Shown here piece by piece: positions 35,379 to 44,826 of a stretch of 64,000 nt of DNA. The notes under the pieces are model-generated. The model was not told where the DNA came from and searched no databases. It saw nothing but the letters and a program-made list of their open reading frames with translations. Origin of the DNA: Lentisphaeria bacterium (GTDB lineage: Bacteria > Verrucomicrobiota > Lentisphaeria > Victivallales > Victivallaceae). A program made the position numbers and the translations under genes. Position 1 is the first letter of the stretch. Each line of letters starts with the position of its first letter. The DNA lies in assembly GCA_900768505.1 (NCBI GenBank), contig CAAGED010000031.1, positions 33,117-97,116 of the forward strand. Reading direction: 5' to 3'.

Positions 35379-35795
35379 ATGAAAAAGTTTGTTCTGCCGC
35401 TGACAGCGTTGATTTTTAGTTTGAGCTTAACCTCCTGTCAAACCGCCAGCGTGAAAGTTACGGAGTTCAATACCCCAAAACTTACCGCCGATGGAACCGA
35501 GGTGATCGCTTTTGCTGAAGCGGACAATTATTCGTGGATGTTGTTTAATTGCATTCCGCTTTTCAGCGGCAACGCCGACCGCCCCAACACGGGGAGTTAC
35601 ACCATTATATTCGAGCGATCCAAGGCAACAAAACGTTATTCGGAACGAATGCTGAAAAATTTACCGCAGAAAAAATTCAAATATCAATTGGTGGATTTGG
35701 AAACCACCGACCGCTCCATAGCCTACCCGACGCTCTTTATTCTCTGGTTTCACCATGTGCGTTCCACTGCATATATGCAGAAAATTGATAAATAA
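35379..35795 (+). CDS. Lipoprotein of unknown function (138 aa)
   Basis: Signal peptide KKFVLPLTALIFSLSLTSC with lipobox LTSC, so lipidated at about Cys18. The mature part has a central NYSWMLFNCIPLFSGN followed by basic and aromatic sequence ending FHHVRSTAYMQKIDK. The phrase around WMLFNCIPL resembles small lipoproteins of PVC bacteria that I cannot name. GGAGG precedes the ATG. It follows prmA closely and is closed off by a strong stem-loop. Confidence 0.7.
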   Translation: MKKFVLPLTALIFSLSLTSCQTASVKVTEFNTPKLTADGTEVIAFAEADNYSWMLFNCIPLFSGNADRPNTGSYTIIFERSKATKRYSERMLKNLPQKKFKYQLVDLETTDRSIAYPTLFILWFHHVRSTAYMQKIDK

Positions 35796-35826
35796 CCAAA
35801 CATATACCAGATGTACTACATACAAT

Positions 35827-35867
35827 GCGGACGGGAATAACTTTAAACTAAAGTTATTCCCGCCCGC
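35827..35867. terminator. Strong stem-loop between convergent genes
   Basis: Arms GCGGACGGGAATAACTTTA and TAAAGTTATTCCCGCCCGC pair over about 18 bp with one A-C mismatch and a 3-base loop. Neither side has a T run longer than three, so it is not a canonical intrinsic terminator, yet its place between the ends of the lipoprotein gene and topA suits bidirectional 3'-end formation. Confidence 0.65.
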
Positions 35868-35927
35868 AAAATATTTATCGACAAATTTCTACATATTTTT
35901 ATACTTCACAACCGCTCGGCAGTAAAA

Positions 35928-38444
35928 TTACTTCCCCTGGTATTTGGTCACCAACTTGCGCAACGCCGCCACCTGCTTATCCGACAAAACCTTACCTCCC
36001 TCATATTGCTGACGCAACGAATTGTAAAACTCCTTGTCATCGTAAGTGCGGCGTCCCCGTTTAACCGGCTCCGCCCAATCTGTCACCTTGCTGAGGAAAT
36101 CAAATTCATCACTTAAATCCACCTTCACCGCCGCAGTCGCCGCGCCATTTTCGGAGTCGCCGCCGGCAGTCGCCGCATCAACAATATTAAGCCGTTTCTT
36201 TAAAGTATCAAAATCTTTAATACTCTCCTGATATTTCAGCGCCATCTTCCGTAATGAATCCAACTGCTTGTCCGACAACGTTTTCCCTGCATCTGCCTGC
36301 TTTTTAAGCGATTTAAAGAACTTCTCGTCGTCAAAACTTCTGCCCCGGCGCTTCTGCGCCTCCTCCCACTTCACCTCGGCAAATGCATCAAATATCGCAT
36401 CGTACCCCCCCATCGCCTTGACGGCCTCCGCGGCCTCCTGCTGCCGGGCGGTGTTTTCCGAATAACTCTGCGCTAAATCAGCCAACACCTCCTTAAGCTC
36501 CGGATTGGTGACTTTATGACCGATTTGAGCAAAATATTTTGCCGCCATATTAGTCAACGCATCATACTGCTTGGCGGTAATCTGATGATTCTCACGCATC
36601 TGCTCAGTGATGGAGTCATAGAATTTCTTATCGTCATAAACCCGGCGGCCGAATTTAACCGGCTCCGCCCACTCAATGTCCGTAAAAAGTTCAATCAGTT
36701 CATTGGCCGCCGTCTCCGTGGGAGCGCCGCTCATTTTGGCATTGCCCAGCCATGGAACAAATTTTTCGTAAAATTCACCGAGCATTTTAGTCCATTGAAT
36801 TTTACCCGCCTCCACATCATCCAGTTCTTCCTCCATCTTGCTGGTGAATCCCACCGCAAAGAGTTCATTCAAGGCCTGAATCAGAAAATCCACCACCCTG
36901 CACCCCAGTTCCGTCGGGGTCAATTTCCCCTGCTGTTTGGCCACATATTTGCGGTTGATAATGGTGGAAATTATTGTCGCATAAGTTGACGGGCGGCCAA
37001 TGCCGTTCTCTTCCAACTCCTTAATCAAGGTCGCTTCCGTGAATCTCGCCGGCGGCTCGGTAAACTTCTGCTCATTGAGCAATTCCAACAGTTTCGCTGT
37101 ATCCCCCTTGCGCAACGCCGCCAGCAACTGCAAATCCTCCAGCTTTTCTTCGCTGTTAGGATTGTCATTGTAAATGGTGGTATAACCCGGAAAAACCGTT
37201 ATCCCCGCATTGGCGCGAAATGTATAAACATTCCGGTCACTTCCGGTGGTGTTGATGTCAATCGCCAACTGCCGCTGAATTGCCGGCGTCATCTGGCTGG
37301 CAACAAAACGCTTCCAAATCAAGGTGTACAATTTAAGCAGACTGCCATCTAGAATTCCCTTCATGGATTCCGGAGTACGCCGGATATCCGTGGGGCGAAT
37401 CGCCTCGTGCGCCTCCTGAGCGGCACTCTTGTTTTTGTAGTAATTTGGCTTCTCTGGGGCGTATTCCGCACCGTAATTCTCCCGGATGAAATCCAAACAC
37501 CCCAGCTGCGCCTCCCGGGCCACCGTCACGGAGTCGGTACGCATATAGGTGATTAAACCAACCGGCGTTCCCTTGACCTCCACTCCCTCATAAAGTTCCT
37601 GCGCCAGCCGCATGGTTTCAGATGCACTCATACGCAGCAGATTGTTAGCTGCCTGCTGCATGGTACTGGTGGTGAACGGCGGCTGGGCGTGCCGCCTTTT
37701 GTCCTGGGAATTAATGTTGTTGACCAGAAACGGCGAACCGTTGATAATGGCATTTTTAGCCTGATTGGCCGCCTCGGCGTTGGCGATGGTGAAATTCCCG
37801 CCGTTTATCTTGAAAAGGCGGCTTTCAAACGCCCGTCCTTCATTCACGGAGAAACGCGCCATAAAATTCCAATACTCTTCCGGCTGGAAATTGAGTATTT
37901 CCCGCTCCCGCTCCACCACCAGGCGCAACGCCACGGATTGAACCCGCCCGGCGCTGATTCCCCGCTCTACATGAGACCAGAGCAAGGGGCTGACCATATA
38001 GCCGACAATTCGATCCAATACCCGCCGCGCCTGCTGGGCGTCCACCAAATCCATATTAATTGAACCGGCATTTTCAAATGCTTTGGCAATTGCATTGCGA
38101 GTAATTTCATGAAATGTCACCCGGTGAAACTCCCCCTTGAAATTCTTACTCAACACCTCATGCAGGTGCCATGAAATTGCCTCCCCCTCCCGATCCGGGT
38201 CGGATGCGAGATAAATTTCGGAGGCTTTTTTGGCGGCGCTGGTCAGCTCCTTCACCACCTTTTTACTGCGCGGCGTATCCGTGTAGACGGGCTGAAAGTC
38301 ATGGGCGATATCCACGCCGAAACTTTTTTCCGGTAAATCTCTGATATGCCCCATTGAGGCCAGAATAACATAATCACTGCCCAGCATTTTGCCAATACTG
38401 CGGGCTTTTGCCGGGGACTCCACAATAACGAGTTTGTTTGCCAT
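35928..38444 (-). CDS. topA: DNA topoisomerase I with C-terminal repeat tail
   Basis: Type IA topoisomerase that relaxes negative supercoils. Toprim domain with ESPAKARSIGKMLG and the acidic triad SDPDREGEAISWHL; the nucleophile tyrosine is in GLITYMRTDS; IGRPSTYATIIS is also typical. The usual C-terminal four-cysteine zinc ribbons are absent. Instead, three related segments of about 51 residues (590-641, 691-742, 788-838) each read W-x-E-x4-RGR-x-(Y/F)DD-(K/E)-(K/E)-F ... LS-(D)-KQ-x2-(A/S)L-x-K-(M/L)-x3-KY. They probably replace the zinc ribbons in single-strand binding. 838 aa. Confidence 0.92.
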   Translation of the reverse strand: MANKLVIVESPAKARSIGKMLGSDYVILASMGHIRDLPEKSFGVDIAHDFQPVYTDTPRSKKVVKELTSAAKKASEIYLASDPDREGEAISWHLHEVLSKNFKGEFHRVTFHEITRNAIAKAFENAGSINMDLVDAQQARRVLDRIVGYMVSPLLWSHVERGISAGRVQSVALRLVVEREREILNFQPEEYWNFMARFSVNEGRAFESRLFKINGGNFTIANAEAANQAKNAIINGSPFLVNNINSQDKRRHAQPPFTTSTMQQAANNLLRMSASETMRLAQELYEGVEVKGTPVGLITYMRTDSVTVAREAQLGCLDFIRENYGAEYAPEKPNYYKNKSAAQEAHEAIRPTDIRRTPESMKGILDGSLLKLYTLIWKRFVASQMTPAIQRQLAIDINTTGSDRNVYTFRANAGITVFPGYTTIYNDNPNSEEKLEDLQLLAALRKGDTAKLLELLNEQKFTEPPARFTEATLIKELEENGIGRPSTYATIISTIINRKYVAKQQGKLTPTELGCRVVDFLIQALNELFAVGFTSKMEEELDDVEAGKIQWTKMLGEFYEKFVPWLGNAKMSGAPTETAANELIELFTDIEWAEPVKFGRRVYDDKKFYDSITEQMRENHQITAKQYDALTNMAAKYFAQIGHKVTNPELKEVLADLAQSYSENTARQQEAAEAVKAMGGYDAIFDAFAEVKWEEAQKRRGRSFDDEKFFKSLKKQADAGKTLSDKQLDSLRKMALKYQESIKDFDTLKKRLNIVDAATAGGDSENGAATAAVKVDLSDEFDFLSKVTDWAEPVKRGRRTYDDKEFYNSLRQQYEGGKVLSDKQVAALRKLVTKYQGK

Positions 38445-38486
38445 TATAATTCCAACATATTTATAAAAATTTAATAATTCTAAAAA

Positions 38487-39242
38487 TCAAAATTTTCGTT
38501 TTGCCAGATCACGATACGACATCTTTCCGCCAAAAATATCCAGTGCCGAACCAACGGTGAAATCAATCTTCCGCCGCCCCACATTGGCAATCAGCTCAAT
38601 ATCCGCCTCCGAGTGAATGCCGCCGGCATAAACACATTTGATGGGCGAAAATTCGGCCATCATCTCCAGCAGCGCCAAATCAATACCGCTCTGCTTACCC
38701 TCTACATCCACCGCATGAATCAAAAACTCCGTCGAGTAATCGCTCAACACCTTCAGTGTCTCGCCGTTCACCTCCCAATCCGTGAATTTCTGCCAGCGGT
38801 CGCTCACAATAAAATATCGCCCCGACCGCTTCCGGCAACTTAAATCCAACACCAGCCGTTCCCGCCCGGTAATGGCGAAAATTTTATGCAGATTATCCCA
38901 ATTGAGTTCGCCGTTCCGGAATACAAAACTGGTCAATATCACCTGCGCCGCTCCGGCATCCAGCCAAAAACGGCAATTTTCATCCGTCACTCCGCCGCCC
39001 AACTGCAAATTATCCGGCCAGGCCTCCAACGCCTCCCGGGCCGCCGTCTCATTATTCGGCCCCAGCATAATGACATGACCTCCGGTTAATTGATCCGCCT
39101 GATAAAGTTTGGCATAATACCCGGGTGAGTAGGCAGATTCGAAATTAGTCTGCAATTCAGGGTTATCGAAATCCTTCAACGAACTACCGACAATCTGTTT
39201 AACTTTACCATTATGCAAATCAATACACGGTCTGAAATTCAT
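38487..39242 (-). CDS. hisA: HisA, eukaryotic-type ProFAR isomerase
   Basis: Isomerises ProFAR to PRFAR in histidine synthesis. The sequence does not follow ordinary bacterial HisA. It tracks the fungal/plant HIS6 type closely: FRPCIDLHNGKVKQIVG, YYAKLYQADQLTGGHVIMLG, PNNETAAREALEAWP, LQLGGGVTDENCRFWL, LVLDLSCRKR, FLIHAVDVEGKQSGID and VGSALDIFGG. Start at 39242 (GGAG upstream); 251 aa. No other his genes flank it. This form is known from eukaryotes and scattered bacteria (a separate TIGRFAM subtype, from memory). Confidence 0.9.
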   Translation of the reverse strand: MNFRPCIDLHNGKVKQIVGSSLKDFDNPELQTNFESAYSPGYYAKLYQADQLTGGHVIMLGPNNETAAREALEAWPDNLQLGGGVTDENCRFWLDAGAAQVILTSFVFRNGELNWDNLHKIFAITGRERLVLDLSCRKRSGRYFIVSDRWQKFTDWEVNGETLKVLSDYSTEFLIHAVDVEGKQSGIDLALLEMMAEFSPIKCVYAGGIHSEADIELIANVGRRKIDFTVGSALDIFGGKMSYRDLAKRKF

Positions 39243-39272
39243 TATCCACTCCGGCGGCAAACTTAATTACGC

Positions 39273-39719
39273 TTAATTAAAGGTTTCAAAAATTCTGGTA
39301 ATTTCATTCTTGTGCGGATTCTCATCCACGCCTATCAGGAAGAACGAACCATTGGTTTTTACCGTGAATTTTATTCCACGATTCATCACATATCCCTTTT
39401 TAATGATCGCCTCAGCTTTTTCATTCTGCTTGGGGCGGTTCCGGTCAAATTTATAAATACCGATCTCCCGGGGTTCGCCGACAAACTTGATCGCCAGCGC
39501 CTCGTCAGTTTCAAATTCATTTACATCTACCGGGGTAATGCTCTCCACATCCATGCCGTTGCGTTCCAAATGTTTGGGAAAATCCAGACAACTTAGGTGA
39601 TTGTTTGACGGCTTGCCTTTAAAAAGGCTGCAGGAGCAGAGCAACACAAGCATCAGACAAAATCCGGCCAGACTGAAAAACACTTGAATTTTACCTGAAA
39701 AAATCTTTTTTAAATCCAT
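39273..39719 (-). CDS. Lipoprotein of unknown function (148 aa)
   Basis: Basic N-terminus then a hydrophobic segment VFFSLAGFCLMLVLLCSC with lipobox LLCSC around residue 31. The mature region has no recognised domain; it contains an acidic stretch VDVNEFETDEALAIKFVG and ends GVDENPHKNEITRIFETFN. AAGGGTG lies before the ATG at 39719; a GTG three codons earlier is an alternative start. It is followed by hisA after 30 bp and preceded by the rnr terminator, so it has its own promoter. Confidence 0.7.
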   Translation of the reverse strand: MDLKKIFSGKIQVFFSLAGFCLMLVLLCSCSLFKGKPSNNHLSCLDFPKHLERNGMDVESITPVDVNEFETDEALAIKFVGEPREIGIYKFDRNRPKQNEKAEAIIKKGYVMNRGIKFTVKTNGSFFLIGVDENPHKNEITRIFETFN

Positions 39720-39777
39720 GGTATTCACCCTTTATTACTTTTGAGTTATCGCCGGAGCACCTAAAAAAACAAAAAAA

Positions 39778-39807
39778 ATCCGGCACATTCACTAAAATAT
39801 GCCGGAT
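39778..39807 (-). terminator. Rho-independent terminator of rnr
   Basis: Perfect 8-bp stem ATCCGGCA / TGCCGGAT with a 14-base loop. On the minus strand it is followed by TTTTTTT, G, TTTTTTT. It sits 67 bp after the rnr stop codon. Confidence 0.88.
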
Positions 39808-39873
39808 AACTTAACACCGCAAATTATCTTTGTCAATGTATTTTTTATTTTTTAGCGACAAAATCGAATATTG

Positions 39874-41892
39874 TCAGTGTTTGATTTTCACCGGTTTAAA
39901 CTGCGCCACAGATTTAACCGTGTCAATGTCACTCAACCGCAGCAATACATAATCGCCCATCTTGTACTGCTGCCTGCCGGAAATACTCACCAGAGCATCG
40001 CCCGCCCGGCGGAAACGCCCCGGCAAATCGTCAATCGACACAAATCCGTAAATTCCCAAATCGCAGATCTCCGCCGAGAAGCCGTTGCTCATCACCCGAG
40101 TGACAATCGCCTTATACATATTTTCACCTCCGGCGCCCAGCGTCTCCTGCAAATAACGCAATTTAAGCCGGTCGTTGGCGGCGTAGTAAGCATTGTCCTT
40201 GTTCTCCTCGCTGGCACTGCAGTATTCAGCCAGATTTTTCATCTCCAGCTGACTCTTTAGCTCCTCACCCTTGTCCAGATGCCACAACTGCTGGTGGATC
40301 GCCAAATCCGTGTAGCGGCGAATCGGGCTGGTGAAGTGGGAGTATTTCGCCTTGCCCAGACCATAATGACCGGTGCAGCTCTCCGAATAAGCCGCCCGGG
40401 GCATGGAGCGCAGAAACGCCCCCAGCAGCACCGGCTTCATCGGGCCATCCGGCAAATTTTCCAAAAATCTGGCACAATTTCCACGATCGCTGAGGTCACC
40501 GCAATTGACGCCGAAGGTAGTTTTGGCAAACAATGCAAAATCATCCAGTTTATCCGGCGACGGTTCGTCATGAACCCGGAACAATCCCGGGACTTTCCGC
40601 GCCAGCAGCTCCTCTGCCACCACTGAATTGGCGGCCAGCATGCACTCTTCGACTAATTCTTCGGACTCACGCTGACGATGTGACTCCAAACCAATTATTT
40701 TATTGGCATTTTCATCGCAGAGCACCCGAATTTCATCAATATCCAAATTGAGGAAAATTTCCACTTTTTTGCGTCGTTTGCGCATAGCTCGTACTGCTTG
40801 CGCCAACAAACGGATTGACTCAATGGTAGTTTCCGGAGCCTCCATTTTTCCACCGTCCAGACAGTTCTGCACTTCATCGTAATTAAGCCGCTGATCCACA
40901 TGAATCAGGGTATGAATACGCCGGGATTTGAGAATCTCGCCGCTCTTCAAATCAACCACAATAGCCACGGTATGCGCCCGGGAGGGGACTCCCGCCTGCA
41001 GGCTGATATTGGCGGTCAATGTTTTGGGCAGCATGGGCAGTGTCCGCCCCGGCAAATACGAGGTAAACGCCCGTTGCTGCGCCTTAATGTCGAATTCTTC
41101 TCCCGGTGCAATCCAGGACGCCACATCTGATATATGGATACCGATTTCCAGTTGATCCGGATTGGCAGTACGCTCAATGCTTATGGCGTCATCAAAATCC
41201 TTGGCGTCAAAGGGATCGATGGTCAAGGTATGCCGTTTAGTCCAGTCTTCCCGGATAATCTCCCTGGCCTGCAATGCACTGGCGGCGGCATTTTCCTCCT
41301 CCGTGTAGGGTTCCTCCAAGTTATACTCGCTGCAAATGGCGTCCAAATCATTTTTTATCACATCGGACTGCCCGAAATTTTTCTCCACCACTCCGGCCAA
41401 TCTTCCGGCTTTTCCGTGCGGATCGTCCAGCAATTTAATCTGCACCCAATCTCCCCGCTTGGCGCCGTTGGTATCGCCCTTGAGGTAAACTTCGTCGGCC
41501 ATGCTTTTATCCAGGGTAGTAACATGATGACCGCTGGATAAAATACCGGTCATATATTCCTTGGCTCGCTTATGAATGCCGATCACCCGGCCAATTGGTC
41601 CATTGGGGACACCGGGACGCGGCGGCCGCTTCTGCGGATCATCCTCCAGGAGAATATACTCCACAGAGTCGCCGTTAAGCGCACCGTTTACGAAATGGGG
41701 CGGCACAAAAACATCCGCCTTGGCACCGGATTTTTCCGGCTCCACAATCACATCCGGAGTAATGAATCCAAAGCCGCCGTGGGCAATTGAAATCTTACCG
41801 GTATATCGGGTGAAACGTTGTAATTTCTCCTCCCGGCGCTGTTCTGACCGGGCATGCAGCCGACGCAAACGTTTCTTTTTTTCTTTTTTCAT
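39874..41892 (-). CDS. rnr: Ribonuclease R
   Basis: Processive 3'-5' exoribonuclease of the RNB family that degrades structured RNA. Cold-shock-like domains cover roughly 30-190; the RNB core carries LTIDPFDAKDFDDAISI with the metal aspartates and IHISDVASWIAPG; later HFTSPIRRYTDLAIHQQL is the conserved core end. A C-terminal S1 domain (AIVTRVMSNGFSAEI to YVLLRLSDID) follows. The very basic N-terminus (KKEKKKRLRRLHARSEQRREEK) is longer than usual for S1/CSD starts and may bind RNA. 672 aa. AGGAGG precedes the ATG. Confidence 0.94.
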   Translation of the reverse strand: MKKEKKKRLRRLHARSEQRREEKLQRFTRYTGKISIAHGGFGFITPDVIVEPEKSGAKADVFVPPHFVNGALNGDSVEYILLEDDPQKRPPRPGVPNGPIGRVIGIHKRAKEYMTGILSSGHHVTTLDKSMADEVYLKGDTNGAKRGDWVQIKLLDDPHGKAGRLAGVVEKNFGQSDVIKNDLDAICSEYNLEEPYTEEENAAASALQAREIIREDWTKRHTLTIDPFDAKDFDDAISIERTANPDQLEIGIHISDVASWIAPGEEFDIKAQQRAFTSYLPGRTLPMLPKTLTANISLQAGVPSRAHTVAIVVDLKSGEILKSRRIHTLIHVDQRLNYDEVQNCLDGGKMEAPETTIESIRLLAQAVRAMRKRRKKVEIFLNLDIDEIRVLCDENANKIIGLESHRQRESEELVEECMLAANSVVAEELLARKVPGLFRVHDEPSPDKLDDFALFAKTTFGVNCGDLSDRGNCARFLENLPDGPMKPVLLGAFLRSMPRAAYSESCTGHYGLGKAKYSHFTSPIRRYTDLAIHQQLWHLDKGEELKSQLEMKNLAEYCSASEENKDNAYYAANDRLKLRYLQETLGAGGENMYKAIVTRVMSNGFSAEICDLGIYGFVSIDDLPGRFRRAGDALVSISGRQQYKMGDYVLLRLSDIDTVKSVAQFKPVKIKH

Positions 41893-42133
41893 GGTAAATC
41901 CTCCTAAAAATCAGTAAATAACGAGACGGAAAGCCTCAAAAAAAATCAATGTTCCATCAAGATGATACATGTAAAACAAATTAATTCAAGTGCTTCAACC
42001 TTATATTAATCCATAAATAATCAAAAAAAACAAAATATTTAAAAAATATGTGTTTACTTATGAAGACATATTGTTTTTTAGTGTTAAATTATGTAATGAG
42101 ACAATTCTGACACCATATTAACCGGGAAACATT

Positions 42134-43129
42134 ATGAAACAATATGATATAATTTCCGTAGATTCATTTTCACAAATATTCCGCTGCTTCTACGCCATGA
42201 AAAATTTACGCAGCAAATCCGGCGCCCCCTCCGGCGCCATCTTCGGTATGGCCAAACTTCTACTGAAACTCCACACCGACTACCCCAGTAAATTCGGCTT
42301 GATGGCTTATGACTCCGGCAAGGTGCAATTCCGGCTGGAACTGGCTCCGGACTACAAGGCCAACCGTCCGCCGATGCCGGAGGATTTGGCAGCGCAGATG
42401 CCGTACATTGAGGAGTTGATAAATGCTTTCGGCTGGCCGGTCAAACGCTGTAAAAATTTTGAAGCCGATGACATTATCGGCGGTGTCGCCACCCATTTTC
42501 CGGGAAAAATCGCCATCGTCAGCGCCGACAAGGATCTTTCGCAACTGGTGAACGACCATGTGGAAATGCTGGTGCCCGCCAGCGGAGGATTCGAGGTGCG
42601 GGACACTGCGGCGGTTATGGCCAAATTCGACGTGCCGCCGGAATTGATTGTGGATTATCTCGCCTTGCTGGGCGATGCCTCAGATAATATACCAGGAGTG
42701 CCGGGTATCGGCCCCAAGGGTGCGGCGAAACTACTTAACGAATATGGTTCGCTCACGCAAATTTTAGCCGCACCGGAAATCGTATCAAATGCAAAATTGG
42801 CGGCGAAGCTGCTGGAAAATCGACCGGTAATTCAAAAAAACCGGCAACTTATCAGCCTGAAATTGGATTTACCGGAAGATTGCAAAACTCTGGAGGATTT
42901 CCGCCGCGTGGAGCCGGATTGGCAAAAAATTATGACCATACTCCGGCAGTTTGATCTTAATTCACTGGTCGCAACGGTAAAAAAACAAGCCGGAGAGGAA
43001 TTTGCCGAAGTTGAGCCGCCCCATGTTGGTCAATTGGATTTGTTTGCCGATTTGCCGCCGGAAACACCGTCAACCCCGCGGGGAGAGTCGGAAGAAATGA
43101 AAAAAACTACTCAGGGACTCTTATTTTAA
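42134..43129 (+). CDS. Stand-alone 5'-3' exonuclease (PolA N-terminal type) with clamp motifs
   Basis: Flap endonuclease/5'-3' exonuclease equal to the first domain of DNA polymerase I, here with no polymerase. Motifs: VDSFSQIFRCFYAMKNL, LAPDYKANRPPMPEDL, KNFEADDIIGGVA, VSADKDLSQLV and LLGDASDNIPGVPGIGPKGAAKLL (helix-3-turn-helix). The disordered tail carries QLDLF at 300-304 and ends in QGLLF at 327-331; both fit the beta-clamp-binding consensus. 331 aa. Likely role: removal of RNA primers and flaps next to the replication clamp. A separate polA may exist elsewhere in the genome. Confidence 0.88.
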   Translation: MKQYDIISVDSFSQIFRCFYAMKNLRSKSGAPSGAIFGMAKLLLKLHTDYPSKFGLMAYDSGKVQFRLELAPDYKANRPPMPEDLAAQMPYIEELINAFGWPVKRCKNFEADDIIGGVATHFPGKIAIVSADKDLSQLVNDHVEMLVPASGGFEVRDTAAVMAKFDVPPELIVDYLALLGDASDNIPGVPGIGPKGAAKLLNEYGSLTQILAAPEIVSNAKLAAKLLENRPVIQKNRQLISLKLDLPEDCKTLEDFRRVEPDWQKIMTILRQFDLNSLVATVKKQAGEEFAEVEPPHVGQLDLFADLPPETPSTPRGESEEMKKTTQGLLF

Positions 43130-43225
43130 TTTGATAAATTTCTGAAGTGATGTATCTTATTTATATTTGAAATATTGTATACTGACGTTTTCGTCAACAT
43201 TATGCAAAAAAGGGGTTTGTTCAGT

Positions 43226-44743
43226 ATGTGTTGGTTTATTGGTGGAATTTTGTTGCTGGTACTTGGTTATTTGTTTTATGGTAAGCTGGTGGAAAAAATC
43301 GTCGGCGCCGACAATCGGCTCACTCCGGCGGATCGCATCTCCGACGGCGTGGATTATATCCAACTGCCTCACTGGAAAAATATGCTCATTCAGTTGTTGA
43401 ACATTGCCGGTGTCGGGCCGGTGATCGGCGTAATTATCGGTATCAAATTCGGAACCATCACTTTTCTGATTATTCCAATCGGCTGTATTTTCGCCGGCGC
43501 AGTTCACGACTACATGTCCGGCATGATGTCACTGCGGGCAAACGGCTCCAATCTGCCGGCGCTGGTAAAAAATAATTTAGGCAGTGCCTACGCCTCATTT
43601 TTCGCAGTTTTCATGTCGCTGCTGCTGATATTGGTGGTGGCGGTTTTCATTAACATTCCAGCCAATTTACTGACCGGCATGTTTGAACGCAACGTTACGG
43701 CAAATTTGGATCACTCATTGTTATTCTGGAGTTTTGTCACCGTTATTTTTATTTATTACATTTGCGCCACCTTGTTTCCGGTGGACAAAATTATCGGCAA
43801 AATTTATCCATTCTTCGGCGGACTGCTGATTATATGCAGTGCATTGCTGATGGTCATGCTGATTATCGCCGGAGTAAAAAATCCCGCCTTGCTGACGGAA
43901 TCCGCCGCGTTCAAATCCGGCATGTTCACACAGCCGATTATTCCCTGCCTCTTCGTAACCATCGCCTGCGGAATAATTTCCGGCTTCCACGCCACCCAAT
44001 CGCCGATTATCGCCAGAACAATGTCCTCGGAAAAGCAAGCTCGGGCGGCCTTTTATGGAATGATGATCGTCGAAGGCGTAATCGCCATGATTTGGGCGGC
44101 CGGCGCCTTGGCAATCTACAACCTGCTGCCGGAAATGCTGCAGCAGAACCCCAATAATGTCTTGTTGAAAATCACCACTAAGTTTCTGGGTGAATTCATG
44201 GGCGGCCTTACCGTTCTGGGCGTGGTCATTCTGGCCATCACCTCTGGAGACACCGCCATGCGCAGTCTGCGGCTGAGCTGCAGTGAAATTTTGAAAATCG
44301 AGCAGAAACAAATCAGCAAGCGCATTCTCCTCTGCCTGCCGCTGATTGTGATTGTCTCCGGCATATTGATTTGGTCTAACCAGAACGCCGCTTCATTCAG
44401 CAAACTCTGGAGCTACTTCGCCTGGGGCAATCAGGTACTGGCAGCCACCACTTTGCTGACGGCCACCACCTGGCTGGTAGCCCGGAAAAAATTCGCCCTT
44501 ATTACCATAATTCCGGCGGCATTCATGATTATGATTATCATCAGTTATATTTTGTGGGCCTCCAACACCCGGGGCGCTGGAACGCCGGCAGGATTCGGGT
44601 TGAATTACAACATCAGTATCATCTCGGGCGTTGCGGTGGCGGCGGCCGGTTGTATTTGGGCATATCTGCGCGGCTTGAAACAACGCGGAAAGGTTGAAGA
44701 TTTGGCGGAATATACGCCTGACGAGACAAAAAAAGACCAATAA
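43226..44743 (+). CDS. cstA: CstA-like carbon starvation/peptide-pyruvate carrier
   Basis: Polytopic membrane protein of the CstA family; E. coli members import peptides or pyruvate. Starts CWFIGGILLLVLGYLFYGKLVEK, then ISDGVDYIQLPHWKNMLIQ and LNIAGVGPVIGVIIG, followed by FAGAVHDYMSGMMSLRANG, all family landmarks. About 13 hydrophobic segments follow. I start at the ATG 43226 (AGGGG ten bases upstream) because it matches the family start; ATG 43202 is possible. 505 aa, the short CstA form. Ends in an acidic/basic cytoplasmic tail. Confidence 0.88.
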   Translation: MCWFIGGILLLVLGYLFYGKLVEKIVGADNRLTPADRISDGVDYIQLPHWKNMLIQLLNIAGVGPVIGVIIGIKFGTITFLIIPIGCIFAGAVHDYMSGMMSLRANGSNLPALVKNNLGSAYASFFAVFMSLLLILVVAVFINIPANLLTGMFERNVTANLDHSLLFWSFVTVIFIYYICATLFPVDKIIGKIYPFFGGLLIICSALLMVMLIIAGVKNPALLTESAAFKSGMFTQPIIPCLFVTIACGIISGFHATQSPIIARTMSSEKQARAAFYGMMIVEGVIAMIWAAGALAIYNLLPEMLQQNPNNVLLKITTKFLGEFMGGLTVLGVVILAITSGDTAMRSLRLSCSEILKIEQKQISKRILLCLPLIVIVSGILIWSNQNAASFSKLWSYFAWGNQVLAATTLLTATTWLVARKKFALITIIPAAFMIMIIISYILWASNTRGAGTPAGFGLNYNISIISGVAVAAAGCIWAYLRGLKQRGKVEDLAEYTPDETKKDQ

Positions 44744-44826
44744 CCACTTGTTTTTTATGTTTTTTTGATTATGATAAATAAGAAGCGGAAAATTCAGTAA
44801 AAAATAAGGTATCGCAGGGAAATTAT

